Positions 34,688-43,485 of a stretch of 64,000 nt of DNA are shown one piece after another. Position numbers and translations under genes: made by a program. Position 1 is the stretch's first letter, and every line of letters starts with the position of its first letter. This stretch comes from Achromobacter pulmonis (GTDB lineage Bacteria > Pseudomonadota > Gammaproteobacteria > Burkholderiales > Burkholderiaceae_B): contig NZ_CADIJV010000017.1 in NCBI RefSeq assembly GCF_902859765.1, positions 43,272 through 107,271 of the forward strand, written 5' to 3'. The notes under the pieces were generated by a model. The model had not been told where the DNA came from, made no database searches, and saw only the letters and a program-made list of their open reading frames with translations.

Positions 34688-36154
34688 GTGAGCATCAAGC
34701 ACTGGATCAACGGCAAACAGGTCGACAGCGCCGACCGCTTCACCACCTTCAACCCGGCCACCGGCGAGGCCATCGACGAAGTGGCCGCCGGCGGCCAGGC
34801 CGAGATCGACGCCGCCGTGGCCGCCGCGGCCGCGGCCTTCCCCGGCTGGGCCGGCACGCCCGCCAAGGAACGCGCGCGGCTGATGCGCCGCCTGGGCGAA
34901 CTGATCGACCGCAACGTGCCGCAGCTGGCCGAACTGGAAACCCGCGACACCGGCCTGCCGATCTCGCAGACGCGCAAGCAGCTGATCCCGCGCGCCGCCG
35001 AGAACTTCACCTTCTTCGCCGAAGTCTGCACCCGCATGAATGGCCACACCTACCCGGTGGACGACCAGATGCTGAACTACACGCTGTACCAGCCGGTCGG
35101 CGTGTGCGCCCTGGTGTCGCCGTGGAACGTGCCCTTCATGACCGCGACCTGGAAGACCGCGCCCTGCCTGGCGCTGGGCAACACCGCCGTGCTGAAGATG
35201 TCGGAACTGTCGCCGCTGACGGCCGACCAGCTCGGCCTGCTGGCGCTGGAGGCGGGTATTCCGCCCGGCGTGCTCAACGTGGTGCAAGGCTACGGCGGCA
35301 CCGCCGGCGACGCGCTGGTGCGCCATCCCGGCGTGCGCGCGATCTCGTTCACGGGCGGCACCGTCACCGGCAAGAAGATCATGGCGAACGCGGGCGGCAT
35401 CAAGAAGTTCTCGATGGAACTGGGCGGCAAGTCGCCGGTGCTGGTGTTCGACGACGCCGACGTCGAGCGTGCGCTGGACGCGGCGTTGTTCACCATCTTC
35501 TCGCTCAACGGCGAGCGCTGCACCGCGGGTTCGCGCATCTTCGTGCAGGAATCGATCTACGATGATTTCGTGCGCCGCTTCGCCGAGCGCGCCAATCGCC
35601 TGGCGGTGGGCGACCCGGCCGACGCGGCGACCCATGTGGGCGCGATGATCACGCGCCAGCACTGGGAGAAGGTCACCGGCTACATCCGCCTGGCCGGGGA
35701 AGAGGGCGCGCGCATCCTGGCGGGCGGCGCCGACGCGCCGCAAGGCCTGCCGGCGCACCTGGCCGGCGGCAACTTCGTGCGGCCCACGGTGCTGGCCGAC
35801 GTCGATAACCGCATGCGCTGCGCCCAGGAAGAGATCTTCGGCCCGGTCGCCTGCCTGATTCCGTTCAAGGACGAGGCCCACGGGCTGGCGCTGGCCAACG
35901 ACGTCAAGTACGGCCTGGCTTCCTACATTTGGACCCGCGATATCGGCCGCGCCCACCGGCTGGCGCGCGGCATCGAGGCCGGTATGGTATTCATCAATAG
36001 CCAGAACGTGCGCGACCTGCGCCAGCCGTTCGGCGGCACCAAGGAATCCGGTACCGGCCGCGAGGGCGGCGAGTACAGCTACGAGGTGTTCGCCGAGATC
36101 AAGAACGTCTGCGTCTCGATGGGCAGCCACCCCATTCCGAAGTGGGGCGCCTGA
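34688..36154 (+). CDS. hpaE: 5-Carboxymethyl-2-hydroxymuconate semialdehyde dehydrogenase HpaE
   Basis: A 488-residue NAD-dependent aldehyde dehydrogenase. It begins IKHWINGKQVDSADRF and has the cofactor stretch SPWNVPFMTATWK, the catalytic Glu in MELGGKSPVLVF and the catalytic Cys in NGERCTAGSRIF; the length is normal. HpaE oxidises the ring-cleavage product semialdehyde to 5-carboxymethyl-2-hydroxymuconate. The GTG start has a strong ribosome site (GAGGAGA). First gene of the rightward hpa operon, followed by hpaD after 35 bp, and divergent from the fusion gene across a 224-bp control region. Confidence 0.93.
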   Translation: MSIKHWINGKQVDSADRFTTFNPATGEAIDEVAAGGQAEIDAAVAAAAAAFPGWAGTPAKERARLMRRLGELIDRNVPQLAELETRDTGLPISQTRKQLIPRAAENFTFFAEVCTRMNGHTYPVDDQMLNYTLYQPVGVCALVSPWNVPFMTATWKTAPCLALGNTAVLKMSELSPLTADQLGLLALEAGIPPGVLNVVQGYGGTAGDALVRHPGVRAISFTGGTVTGKKIMANAGGIKKFSMELGGKSPVLVFDDADVERALDAALFTIFSLNGERCTAGSRIFVQESIYDDFVRRFAERANRLAVGDPADAATHVGAMITRQHWEKVTGYIRLAGEEGARILAGGADAPQGLPAHLAGGNFVRPTVLADVDNRMRCAQEEIFGPVACLIPFKDEAHGLALANDVKYGLASYIWTRDIGRAHRLARGIEAGMVFINSQNVRDLRQPFGGTKESGTGREGGEYSYEVFAEIKNVCVSMGSHPIPKWGA

Positions 36155-36189
36155 ACGCGGTCCGGCACGACAACAAGGAGATACGCATC

Positions 36190-37041
36190 ATGGGCAAGCT
36201 CGCGCTGGCGGCCAAGGTAACGCATGTGCCGTCCATGTACCTATCCGAAATGCCGGGCCGCCATCATGGCTGCCGCGAGGCCGCGATCCAGGGCCATCGC
36301 GTCATCGGCCAGCGCTGCCGCGACCTGGACGTGGACACGCTGGTGGTGCTGGACGTGCACTGGCTGGTGAACGCCGGCTATCACGTCAACTGCCATGAAC
36401 GCTTCGCCGGCCGCTACACCAGCAACGAGCTGCCGCACTTCATCAAGGATATGGACTATGCCTATCGCGGCGATCCGGCGCTGGGCCGGCGCATCGCCGA
36501 ATGCGCCAGCGCCGCTGGCGTGGCCACGCGCGCGCACGAAATCGCCAGCCTGGAACTGGAGTACGGCACCCTGGTGCCGATGCGCTACATGAATGGCGAC
36601 GACCGCTTCAAGGTGGTGTCGGTGGCGGCCTGGTGCGCCTGGCACGCGCTGGATGACAGCCGCCGCTTCGGCGCGGCGCTGCGCCAGGCCATCGAGCAGA
36701 GCGACCGCCGCGTCGCGGTGCTGGCCAGTGGTTCGCTGTCGCACCGCTTCAACGACAACGGCAGTCCGGAGGCCGCCATGCACCGGATCAGCCGCGAGTT
36801 CTACCGCCAGGTCGACCTGCGGGTGGTGGACCTGTGGCGCCAGGGCGACTGGAAGACCTTCTGCGCCATGCTGCCGGAATACGCCGACCTGTGCGTGGGC
36901 GAGGGCGGCATGCACGACACCGCGATGCTGTTGGGGCTGCTGGGTTGGGACGCCTACGACCGGCCGGCCGAGATCGTCACGGACTACTTCACCAGTTCGG
37001 GCACGGGGCAGATCAACGCGATCCTGCCCGTGCCGGACTGA
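36190..37041 (+). CDS. hpaD: 3,4-Dihydroxyphenylacetate (homoprotocatechuate) 2,3-dioxygenase HpaD
   Basis: A 283-residue extradiol dioxygenase of the LigB/HpaD (class III) type. It starts GKLALAAKVTHVPSMYLSEM, with His in KVTHVP, then VLDVHWLVNAGYHVNCH with two further His residues; GSLSHRFNDNG and EGGMHDTAM follow. Fe(II) in the active site cleaves homoprotocatechuate next to its hydroxyl groups. The ATG has AAGGAG at ideal distance. The stop codon lies 1 bp from the stop of the convergent hpaR. Confidence 0.92.
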   Translation: MGKLALAAKVTHVPSMYLSEMPGRHHGCREAAIQGHRVIGQRCRDLDVDTLVVLDVHWLVNAGYHVNCHERFAGRYTSNELPHFIKDMDYAYRGDPALGRRIAECASAAGVATRAHEIASLELEYGTLVPMRYMNGDDRFKVVSVAAWCAWHALDDSRRFGAALRQAIEQSDRRVAVLASGSLSHRFNDNGSPEAAMHRISREFYRQVDLRVVDLWRQGDWKTFCAMLPEYADLCVGEGGMHDTAMLLGLLGWDAYDRPAEIVTDYFTSSGTGQINAILPVPD

Positions 37042-37042
37042 T

Positions 37043-37489
37043 TCATTCGGTCGCGGCTTCGCGCTTGATCAGGTCGACCATGGTGTCGACATCGGTGTAC
37101 AGGCGATCGAGCAATTCCTTGCCGATGCGGTCTTGGATTTCCTGGTACTTGGCGTCCACCTGGGGGCGCATGCGGTCGATCAGCTTATTGCTCTTGGGCG
37201 TCAGGGAAATCTCCTGGCGGCGCTGGTCGGCGTTCGACCGCGCCCGCTTGATCAGGCCCTGTTCTTCCATGCCGGCCAGCATGCGCGTCAGGCTGGGGCT
37301 GAGGATCTGGCAGCTGCGGGCGATCTGGTTGGGCTCCATAGCGCCCACTTCGCTCAATGTGCGCAATACGCGCCATTGCTGCTCGGTGACGCCGGCGGCG
37401 TGCAGGATCGGCCGGAAATGCGCCATCAGGGTTTCGCGCGCGTAAAGCAGCAGATGGGGAAGATTGCGGTGGTGGAAGCTCGGACTCAT
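37043..37489 (-). CDS. hpaR: MarR-family repressor of homoprotocatechuate degradation HpaR
   Basis: A 148-residue MarR protein with N terminus NLPHLLLYARETLMAHFRPIL, winged HTH VTEQQWRVLRTLSEVGAMEPNQIARSCQILSPSLTRML and wing MEEQGLIKRARSNADQRRQEISLT. The sequence and location identify HpaR, which represses the meta-cleavage genes until the aromatic acid binds. Likely operators are the two related palindromes at 34496-34511 and 34612-34627. An 8-bp half-site copy, TGTTAGCA, at 37498-37505 directly upstream of its own ATG suggests autoregulation. Confidence 0.92.
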   Translation of the reverse strand: MSPSFHHRNLPHLLLYARETLMAHFRPILHAAGVTEQQWRVLRTLSEVGAMEPNQIARSCQILSPSLTRMLAGMEEQGLIKRARSNADQRRQEISLTPKSNKLIDRMRPQVDAKYQEIQDRIGKELLDRLYTDVDTMVDLIKREAATE

Positions 37490-37548
37490 GGCGGCTATGT
37501 TAGCAAGAAGCCGTTCTATTTCTGTTGAATGCCCAGGGATACGAAGGT

Positions 37549-37575
37549 CCAGGCCCGCGACGGGCGCGGGCCTGG
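37549..37575. terminator. GC-rich stem-loop between hpaR promoter and hypothetical gene end
   Basis: Perfect 11-bp arms CCAGGCCCGCG / CGCGGGCCTGG with a 5-nt loop lie 30 bp beyond the stop of the leftward hypothetical gene. There is no good T-run, so a weak or factor-assisted terminator is the most that can be said. Confidence 0.45.
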
Positions 37576-37604
37576 CGGCGAACGGAACGGAAGAGAAAAA
37601 GGGG

Positions 37605-38234
37605 TCAGGAAGCCGGGTTCTGCTGCGCCAGTTCCTGCAGGTCGTCGGGCAGCGCCAGGTCGGGCGCGCCCTGCTGCAGTTCGCGCAGCGCGGCCACGGC
37701 GTCTTCCTGCTGGTCGTCCTGCATCAAGGCGCGGATGTGCGCGATGCGGGCCTCGATGTCCTGCTCGCCGAAGGCGACGGGTTCGGTGCTGGCTTGTTCG
37801 GCCGGGGCGCCTTGCGCCGCCGCGTCGGAGGCCTGCTGCGCGGCGGGAAGGCCGGCCGGAATGGCGCCGGTGACGTCGGCGGCCCTTTGCACTGTCGCTG
37901 GCGTCGACCGCGGCGCGGGCGCTTCGGTCGGCGCGGGGCGCGGCGCCGGGCCGCGTTCGATGTGGATGACGGGCGCTTCCTGGGACACCGTCAGTTGCGG
38001 CGTGATGTCGGCCATCTCGGCGTTTTCGCGCATGTTGGTCCAGGCGAACAGCCCGGCCACCAACGCCGCGCAGGCGGCGGCGGCCCAGCCCGGGTGCCAA
38101 CTGTGGCCGGGGTGCCAGGTGCGGCGCACGGCCGCGTCCAGTTCGGGGCTGCCGCCGGCCCTGGGCTTGCGATACAAGGCGCGCAAATCCAGTTCGTCGT
38201 CTTCGTCGAAGGGGGGGCGATAGGCAATGCTCAT
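37605..38234 (-). CDS. Hypothetical single-span membrane protein
   Basis: A 209-residue protein not recognised as a known family. Residues 1-45 are charged and likely cytoplasmic (AYRPPFDEDDELDLRALYRK), followed by one hydrophobic span (WAAAACAALVAGLFAW). The outer part contains a Pro/Ala-rich low-complexity stretch (about 90-145) and a C-terminal helical segment rich in Asp, Glu and Gln (VAFGEQDIEARIAHIRALMQDDQQEDAVAALREL) with repeat-like spacing. The layout, with a short cytoplasmic part, one span and a periplasmic helical end, resembles membrane-anchored regulatory or scaffold proteins. ATG 38234 has a good site (GAGGAG). No co-transcribed partner. Confidence 0.6.
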   Translation of the reverse strand: MSIAYRPPFDEDDELDLRALYRKPRAGGSPELDAAVRRTWHPGHSWHPGWAAAACAALVAGLFAWTNMRENAEMADITPQLTVSQEAPVIHIERGPAPRPAPTEAPAPRSTPATVQRAADVTGAIPAGLPAAQQASDAAAQGAPAEQASTEPVAFGEQDIEARIAHIRALMQDDQQEDAVAALRELQQGAPDLALPDDLQELAQQNPAS

Positions 38235-38659
38235 GCGCGTACTCCTCACGCATACGCCTGGTGGCAAGGCGTATCCGCGTTTGACCCGGGCCTGTGCCGC
38301 GCCGGTGGTCCGGCGGTCTCGTGCAGGATCGGATCGTGTTCCGGTTCAGGTGGCCACAGGTGGCCCAAGCGTCTTGCAATGTGCCGCGATTCCCGGCCGC
38401 CCGCCCTGGCGCGCCGCGCCAGACAGGACACCCGGGACCGTAGGCCCGGCATGACGCATCACGCGATGATTATGCGCGTATTGCAGAAATCCGCCAGCGA
38501 ATTTCTTATGTCTGCAGGGGGGGATTGCGAGACGTCCCTGTTTACGCAAGGGGATTGAAAGCAAAGCGCACCAGGACGGGGCAACGTGTGTCCGCGCCGA
38601 CGCGCCGTGCAGACGTCCGGCGGCCCCGCGGCCTGGCTTGTGCCGGTAAACTTGCGCCC
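38235..38659. other. Intergenic region between the hypothetical membrane protein gene and radA
   Basis: This 425-bp gap separates divergent genes and should hold both promoters. No convincing gene was seen in it. The octamer GGGGATTG occurs at 38520-38527 and 38550-38557, too short to call a repeat element; the second is followed by AAAGC and superficially resembles the end of a CRISPR repeat, but only one such copy exists. Confidence 0.5.
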
Positions 38660-40024
38660 ATGGCCAAGACCCGAACCGTATACGTGTGCGCTGACTGCGG
38701 CGGCACCACCCCGAAGTGGCAAGGCAAGTGTCCGCACTGCAATGCCTGGAACACCCTCGAAGAAACCATTGAATCGGCCACGCCGGCCGCGGCGGCCTCG
38801 CACCGCTACGCGCCGCTGGCCTCCAGCAGCCCGGTGCGCAGCCTGTCGGAGATCGAGGCGCGCGAAACCCCTCGCACGCCCACCGGACTGGATGAATTCG
38901 ATCGCGTGCTGGGCGGTGGCCTGGTGGCCGGCGCCGTGGTGCTGATCGGCGGCGATCCGGGAATCGGCAAGTCGACCCTGCTGTTGCAGGCGCTGGCGTC
39001 CTTGTCGGAAAGCACCAACGTCCTGTATGTCACCGGCGAAGAGTCGGCCGAGCAGGTCGCGCTGCGCGCGCGCCGGCTGGGCCTGCAGACCGGCAACGTC
39101 AACCTGCTGGCGGAAATCCGCCTGGAGGCGATCCAGGCGGCGGTGTCCGAGCAGAAGCCCAGCGTGGCCGTGATCGACTCGATCCAGACCCTCTATAGCG
39201 GCGAGCTGACCGCCGCGCCCGGCTCGGTGTCGCAGGTGCGCGAATGCGCCGCGCAGCTGACGCGGCTGGCCAAGCAGACCGGCATCGCCATCGTCATGAT
39301 CGGCCACGTCACCAAGGACGGCGCGCTGGCCGGCCCGCGCGTGCTCGAACACATCGTCGACACGGTGCTGTATTTCGAAGGCGACACGCACTCGTCGTTC
39401 CGCCTGGTGCGCGCGTTCAAGAACCGTTTTGGCGCGGTCAACGAGCTGGGCGTGTTCGCCATGACCGACCGCGGCCTGCGCGGCGTGGCCAACCCCTCGG
39501 CGCTGTTCCTGTCGCAGCATGAGCAGCAGGTGGCCGGCTCCTGCGTGATGGCCACCCAGGAGGGCACGCGCCCGCTGCTGGTCGAGATCCAGGCGCTGGT
39601 GGACAGCTCGCACGCGCCCAACCCGCGCCGCCTGACGGTCGGCCTGGAGGGCAACCGCCTGGCGATGCTGCTGGCGGTGCTGCACCGCCACGCCGGTGTC
39701 TCGACCTTCGACCAGGACGTGTTCGTCAACGCCGTGGGCGGGGTGCGCATCACCGAACCGGCGGCCGACCTGCCGGTGCTGCTGGCCATCATGTCCTCGT
39801 TGCGCGACCGGCCCCTGCCGCGCGGCCTGATCGCCTTCGGCGAAGTCGGCCTGGCGGGCGAGATCCGGCCCGCGCCGCGCGGCCAGGAGCGCCTGCGCGA
39901 AGCCGCCAAGCTGGGGTTCTCGATCGCGCTGATTCCCAAGGCCAACGCGCCGCGCCAGCCCATCGAAGGGCTGGAGATCTGGGCGGTGGACCGGCTCGAT
40001 GCCGCCCTCGACAAGCTGCGCTGA
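38660..40024 (+). CDS. radA: DNA repair protein RadA
   Basis: A 454-residue RecA-like ATPase. It has the N-terminal zinc finger CADCGG...CPHC, Walker A GGDPGIGKST at residues 97-106, the RadA hallmark FKNRFGAVNELGVF and a C-terminal Lon-protease-like domain (VGLEGNRLAMLLAVLHRHAG onward) that forms the ring. RadA drives branch migration during recombinational repair. ATG 38660 immediately precedes the conserved AKTRTVYVCADCG; longer upstream frames are spurious. A TSUP permease gene follows after 12 bp. Confidence 0.97.
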   Translation: MAKTRTVYVCADCGGTTPKWQGKCPHCNAWNTLEETIESATPAAAASHRYAPLASSSPVRSLSEIEARETPRTPTGLDEFDRVLGGGLVAGAVVLIGGDPGIGKSTLLLQALASLSESTNVLYVTGEESAEQVALRARRLGLQTGNVNLLAEIRLEAIQAAVSEQKPSVAVIDSIQTLYSGELTAAPGSVSQVRECAAQLTRLAKQTGIAIVMIGHVTKDGALAGPRVLEHIVDTVLYFEGDTHSSFRLVRAFKNRFGAVNELGVFAMTDRGLRGVANPSALFLSQHEQQVAGSCVMATQEGTRPLLVEIQALVDSSHAPNPRRLTVGLEGNRLAMLLAVLHRHAGVSTFDQDVFVNAVGGVRITEPAADLPVLLAIMSSLRDRPLPRGLIAFGEVGLAGEIRPAPRGQERLREAAKLGFSIALIPKANAPRQPIEGLEIWAVDRLDAALDKLR

Positions 40025-40036
40025 AGGACGCGCCAC

Positions 40037-40813
40037 ATGAGTCTGTTGCTGATTGGCCTGTGCCTGGGCGCGGGGTGCCTCATTGGCTTCATGGGGGGCG
40101 TGCTGGGCATCGGTGGCGGCCTGATCGCGATTCCGGCGCTGGTGCTGTTGATGGGCATGTCGCAGCAGCTGGCGCAGGGGACCGCCCTGATCATGGTGCT
40201 GCCCACCATCATGATGGCGGTGCGCAAGTACAACCAGCAGACCCGTATCGACCGCCGTGTCGCGCTGGCCGGGGCGGCCGGCGCCGTGGTGTTCACCTGG
40301 GTCGGCGCGCGCCTGGCGCTGGGCATCGATTCCGGCGTGCTGCGCCTGAGCTTCGCCGTCTTCCTGTTTTTCATCGCGCTGTTCTATGCCTGGCAGACCT
40401 GGCGTGCCGGGCGGGCGCGGCATGCGGCCAGGCCGGCAGACCGCGCCGCGCCGGTGTTCACGCCGCGTCGCGCGACCCTGCTCGGGGTGCTGTGCGGCAC
40501 GCTGGGCGGCTTTTTCGGCGTGGGCGGCGCGGTGCTGGCGGTGCCCATCATCACCTCGGTATTCAGGCTGCCGCAGACCAGCGCGCAGGCGCTGGCGCTG
40601 TGCATGGTGATTCCGGGCTCGGCGGTGGCGCTGGTGACGTACAGCTGGGCCGGGCAGGCCGCCTGGTTGGTGGGGCTGCCGCTGGCCGCGGGCAGCCTGC
40701 TGTTCGTGCCGGTGGGGGTGCGCCTGGCTTACCGCCTGCCTGAACGCAAGCTGAGAGCGTGCTTCGCGGCGATGCTGTTCGCCACCGTGGCGCTGCTGAT
40801 ATTCGAAAGCTGA
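40037..40813 (+). CDS. TSUP-family (TauE/SafE) membrane permease
   Basis: A 258-residue membrane protein with about seven to eight spans in two similar halves. The repeat signatures are GFMGGVLGIGGGLIAIPALVLL near residue 15 and VLCGTLGGFFGVGGAVLAVPII in the second half. TSUP carriers move sulfite, sulfonates or related organic anions; the substrate here is unknown. It starts 12 bp after radA and may share its transcript, though no functional link is evident. Confidence 0.88.
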   Translation: MSLLLIGLCLGAGCLIGFMGGVLGIGGGLIAIPALVLLMGMSQQLAQGTALIMVLPTIMMAVRKYNQQTRIDRRVALAGAAGAVVFTWVGARLALGIDSGVLRLSFAVFLFFIALFYAWQTWRAGRARHAARPADRAAPVFTPRRATLLGVLCGTLGGFFGVGGAVLAVPIITSVFRLPQTSAQALALCMVIPGSAVALVTYSWAGQAAWLVGLPLAAGSLLFVPVGVRLAYRLPERKLRACFAAMLFATVALLIFES

Positions 40814-41013
40814 ACGTTGCCGCCCGCGCGGCGATTGTCACGATTTCATGACGAAGCGTTAACGCTGGAAAGGGCGCGAAAATTCCGCGTCTGGCGCTGA
40901 ACCTTCAGCGGTCACGGGGTTCCAACGGAGTACGGGTTTTGCGGCGATGTTGCCGCCCCGTGTCGGCAAGGCCAGGGGGCGACCCCCGGTCTTCACCATT
41001 AGGAGTACATGCA

Positions 41014-41253
41014 ATGACGACTCACTCCCGTATCGCTGCGTTCCTGTCCACTTCGGCCTTGTGCCTCGGTCTGGCTGCCGCGCCGTCGGCGTTCGCGGCG
41101 GGCGCCGATGCCACGACCAAGTCGGGCGAGAGCAAGGCCCAGGCCCAGCACAAGCATCACAAGTCCGACAAGATGTCCGCCAAGCACGGCACCGAGAAAT
41201 CGGGCGCCGCCAAGATGGGCAAATCGGGTACCGCCACGGCGCCCGCGAAGTAA
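41014..41253 (+). CDS. Small exported His/Lys-rich protein
   Basis: A 79-residue protein with a clear Sec signal (hydrophobic AFLSTSALCLGLAAAPSAFA, cleavage near AFAAG). The mature ~50 residues are very low in complexity: mostly Lys, Ser, Ala, Gly, Thr and His, with KAQAQHKHHKSDKMSAKHG in the middle. It is strongly basic, lacks Cys and aromatic residues and is likely disordered. AGGAG lies 8 bp before the ATG. No family is recognised; similar small basic periplasmic proteins are common in this lineage. The His-Lys-rich part could bind metal or nucleic acid, which is only a guess. A strong terminator follows. Confidence 0.72.
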   Translation: MTTHSRIAAFLSTSALCLGLAAAPSAFAAGADATTKSGESKAQAQHKHHKSDKMSAKHGTEKSGAAKMGKSGTATAPAK

Positions 41254-41330
41254 GGCAGTTCACGCGGTACCGGATCGCAAGATCCCGCAGTTCCTTTGCA
41301 CGGCGGACGGGTCTTCGGGCCTGGAAGTCG

Positions 41331-41364
41331 AAAGCCTCTCGGTATGGGCGCCGAGAGGCTTTTT
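41331..41364. terminator. Rho-independent terminator after the small exported protein gene
   Basis: A 12-bp perfect stem AAAGCCTCTCGG / CCGAGAGGCTTT with an 8-nt loop ends in five T on the plus strand. It also faces the convergent dehydrogenase gene and may stop both transcripts. Confidence 0.85.
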
Positions 41365-41381
41365 CGTTGGTGCCGTCCGTG

Positions 41382-42338
41382 TCACGCCACCGGCGTGATC
41401 ACGCGGCCGGTGTCGAAATACGCCGCCAGGTTCTCCAGCATCAGGTCTTCCATGGCCTGGCGTGTTTCCAGCGTGGCGCTGCCGATGTGCGGCAGCAGCA
41501 CCGCCTGGTCGCTCTTGATCAGGGCCTCGGGCACCTTGGGTTCGTGTTCGAACACGTCGAGCGCGGCGCAGCCGAGCTTGCCGGCCTCGAGCGCGGCCAC
41601 CAGCGCGGCCTCGTCGATGACCGGGCCGCGCGCGATGTTGACGATGATGCCGCGCGGACCGAGCGCTTCCAGCACCTCGCGGTTGACCAGGTGGCGCGTG
41701 GCCGGCCCGCCCACGGTGGCCACGACCAGGAAATCGGCCCAGGCCGCCAGGTCGGTCAGCGCGGCCTCGTAGCCGTAGTCGACATCGTCGCGCCGGCGGC
41801 GGTTGTGATAGCGCACCTGCATGTCGAAGCCGATGCCGCGGCGGGCGATGGCTTCGCCGATACGGCCCAGGCCGACGATGCCGAGCTTCTTGCCGCTGAC
41901 GCGCTGGCCCAGCGGAATGCTGCCATGCACCTGGCCCCACTGGCCGGCGCGCACGAAGCGTTCGCCCTGGCCCATGCGGCGGGCGCCGGCGATCATCAGG
42001 CCCCAGGCCAGGTCCGCCACGCAATCGGTCAGTACATCCGGCGTGTTGCTGACCTGCACGCCGCGCGCCTGCGCCGCCTGCACGTCGATGGTCTCGTAGC
42101 CCACGCCCCAGCTGCAGATGGCCTTCAGGTCGGGCAGGGCGTTGATCAGTTCGGCGTTGGCGCCGAAGTTGGCCGAGGTGACGATGGCGGTGACGCCCTT
42201 GCCGAGTTCGGCCAGGGCGGCCTTGCGGTCCGGCTGCTTCCACAGCTCGATGACGTCGTAGCGCTCCGCGAGGCGCTGGTTGGCGGAGGGCGAGCCGGCC
42301 AGCGAGCCGACCTGGATGATGCGATGCTTGGTGGTCAT
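41382..42338 (-). CDS. D-isomer-specific 2-hydroxyacid dehydrogenase
   Basis: A 318-residue NAD(P)-dependent enzyme. The Rossmann motif is LGIVGLGRIGEAIARR; catalytic residues are Arg in VNIARGPVIDE, Glu in DVFEHEPKVP and His in LLPHIGSATLETR. The SWGVGYETIDV segment and NTPDVLTDCVADLAWGL are typical of glyoxylate/hydroxypyruvate or 2-ketoacid reductases of the GhrB group. It is the first gene at the left of the acid-catabolism island. It is followed upstream on the same strand by two Bug receptor genes, so it may reduce or oxidise the acid they import. Confidence 0.87.
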   Translation of the reverse strand: MTTKHRIIQVGSLAGSPSANQRLAERYDVIELWKQPDRKAALAELGKGVTAIVTSANFGANAELINALPDLKAICSWGVGYETIDVQAAQARGVQVSNTPDVLTDCVADLAWGLMIAGARRMGQGERFVRAGQWGQVHGSIPLGQRVSGKKLGIVGLGRIGEAIARRGIGFDMQVRYHNRRRRDDVDYGYEAALTDLAAWADFLVVATVGGPATRHLVNREVLEALGPRGIIVNIARGPVIDEAALVAALEAGKLGCAALDVFEHEPKVPEALIKSDQAVLLPHIGSATLETRQAMEDLMLENLAAYFDTGRVITPVA

Positions 42339-42440
42339 GTTGTCGTACAGGTGGGTGGCGAAACCTTCATGCTACTTGATCCGGCCTTGAATCCGGCTGA
42401 GCGGGGCGCGGCCAACCGCGGGCCGCGCCGCCGCGTGGGC

Positions 42441-43412
42441 TCATTCCAGCTGGATGTTGGCTTTCTGGATCACATCCTTCCAGCGTTTGACCTCGGCCTG
42501 CTGGAACGCGGTGAATTGCTGCGGCGTATTGGCCACCACCTCGAAGCCCAGCCCCTGCAGCGTCTTCTCGGTGCGCGGCTCGCGCAAGGCGGCCTGCAAT
42601 GCCTTGGCCAGCTTCTGCGCCACCTCCGGCGGCGTGCCCTTGGGCACCGCGAAGCCCTGCCATGAATACACCACCATGTCCTTGATGCCGGCCTCGGCCA
42701 GCGTGGGCACGTCCGGCAGGTCCGGCGCGCGCTTGTCGCCGGTGATGGCCAGGGCCTTGAGCTTGCCGGCCTTGATGTGGGTCTGCACCGCGCCCAGGTT
42801 CTGGAACGACACATTGACCTGGCCGCCGATCAGATCGGCGATGGCGGCGCCGCCACCCCGATAGGGCACGTCCACGCCCGTGGTCCGGGTGCGCTGGCGG
42901 AACAGCACGGCCGACAGGTGGTCGGACGAGCCCGTGCCGGATGAGGCGTACGACACCTTGCCGGGGTTCTTCCTGGCATAGTCGACCAGTTCGGCCACGG
43001 TGGTGGCAGGGAACCCAGGCGAGGCCACCAGCACGTTGGGGTTGCGCACCGCCTGGGTCAGGTATTCGAAGTCCTTGCTGGGGTTGTACGAAAGGTTCTT
43101 GTACAGCGCTTCGTTGATGGCGAAGGTGCCGATCGAGCCGACCATCATGGTGTAGCCGTCGGCGGTGGCGCGGGCCAGTGCCTGCGCGCCGATGGCGCTG
43201 TTGGCGCCCGGTTTGTTCTCGACCACGAAGGTCTGGCCCAGGGCCGCGGTCAGCCCGGGCGTGACGCTGCGCGCGGTGATGTCGGACGAGCCGCCCGGCA
43301 CGAACGGCACGATCAGGGTAACGGGTTTGGCGGGATAGCCGGCGGCGTGTGCCGCCGGTCCGGCAAGCAGCGCGACGGCGGCCAGCGCGAGCGCGCGTAG
43401 CGATGGGTTCAT
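42441..43412 (-). CDS. Bug-type solute-binding protein
   Basis: A 323-residue periplasmic receptor with a Sec signal (NPSLRALALAAVALLAGPAAHA). The mature start YPAKPVTLIVPFVPGGSSDITAR is the Bug signature, followed by VVENKPGANSAIGAQAL and VPYRGGGAAIADLIGGQVN of the second lobe. It lies 102 bp downstream of another distinct Bug gene pair member and upstream of the hydroxyacid dehydrogenase, all on the minus strand. No TctA/TctB-like membrane genes are nearby. The ligand is probably a carboxylate, by family. Confidence 0.9.
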   Translation of the reverse strand: MNPSLRALALAAVALLAGPAAHAAGYPAKPVTLIVPFVPGGSSDITARSVTPGLTAALGQTFVVENKPGANSAIGAQALARATADGYTMMVGSIGTFAINEALYKNLSYNPSKDFEYLTQAVRNPNVLVASPGFPATTVAELVDYARKNPGKVSYASSGTGSSDHLSAVLFRQRTRTTGVDVPYRGGGAAIADLIGGQVNVSFQNLGAVQTHIKAGKLKALAITGDKRAPDLPDVPTLAEAGIKDMVVYSWQGFAVPKGTPPEVAQKLAKALQAALREPRTEKTLQGLGFEVVANTPQQFTAFQQAEVKRWKDVIQKANIQLE

Positions 43413-43485
43413 GGTGTCTCCTGGTTCGCGTGATGATGAAGAACCCGGTGTCCACGCGTGACGGCCGGGTCCTGGCCGGCGCCGG

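Noticed and set aside
38520-38562. Possible CRISPR-like repeat end (GGGGATTGAAAGC) and a second GGGGATTG
   Set aside because: Only eight bases are shared between the two copies, no array or further repeats follow, and no cas genes are in the window.
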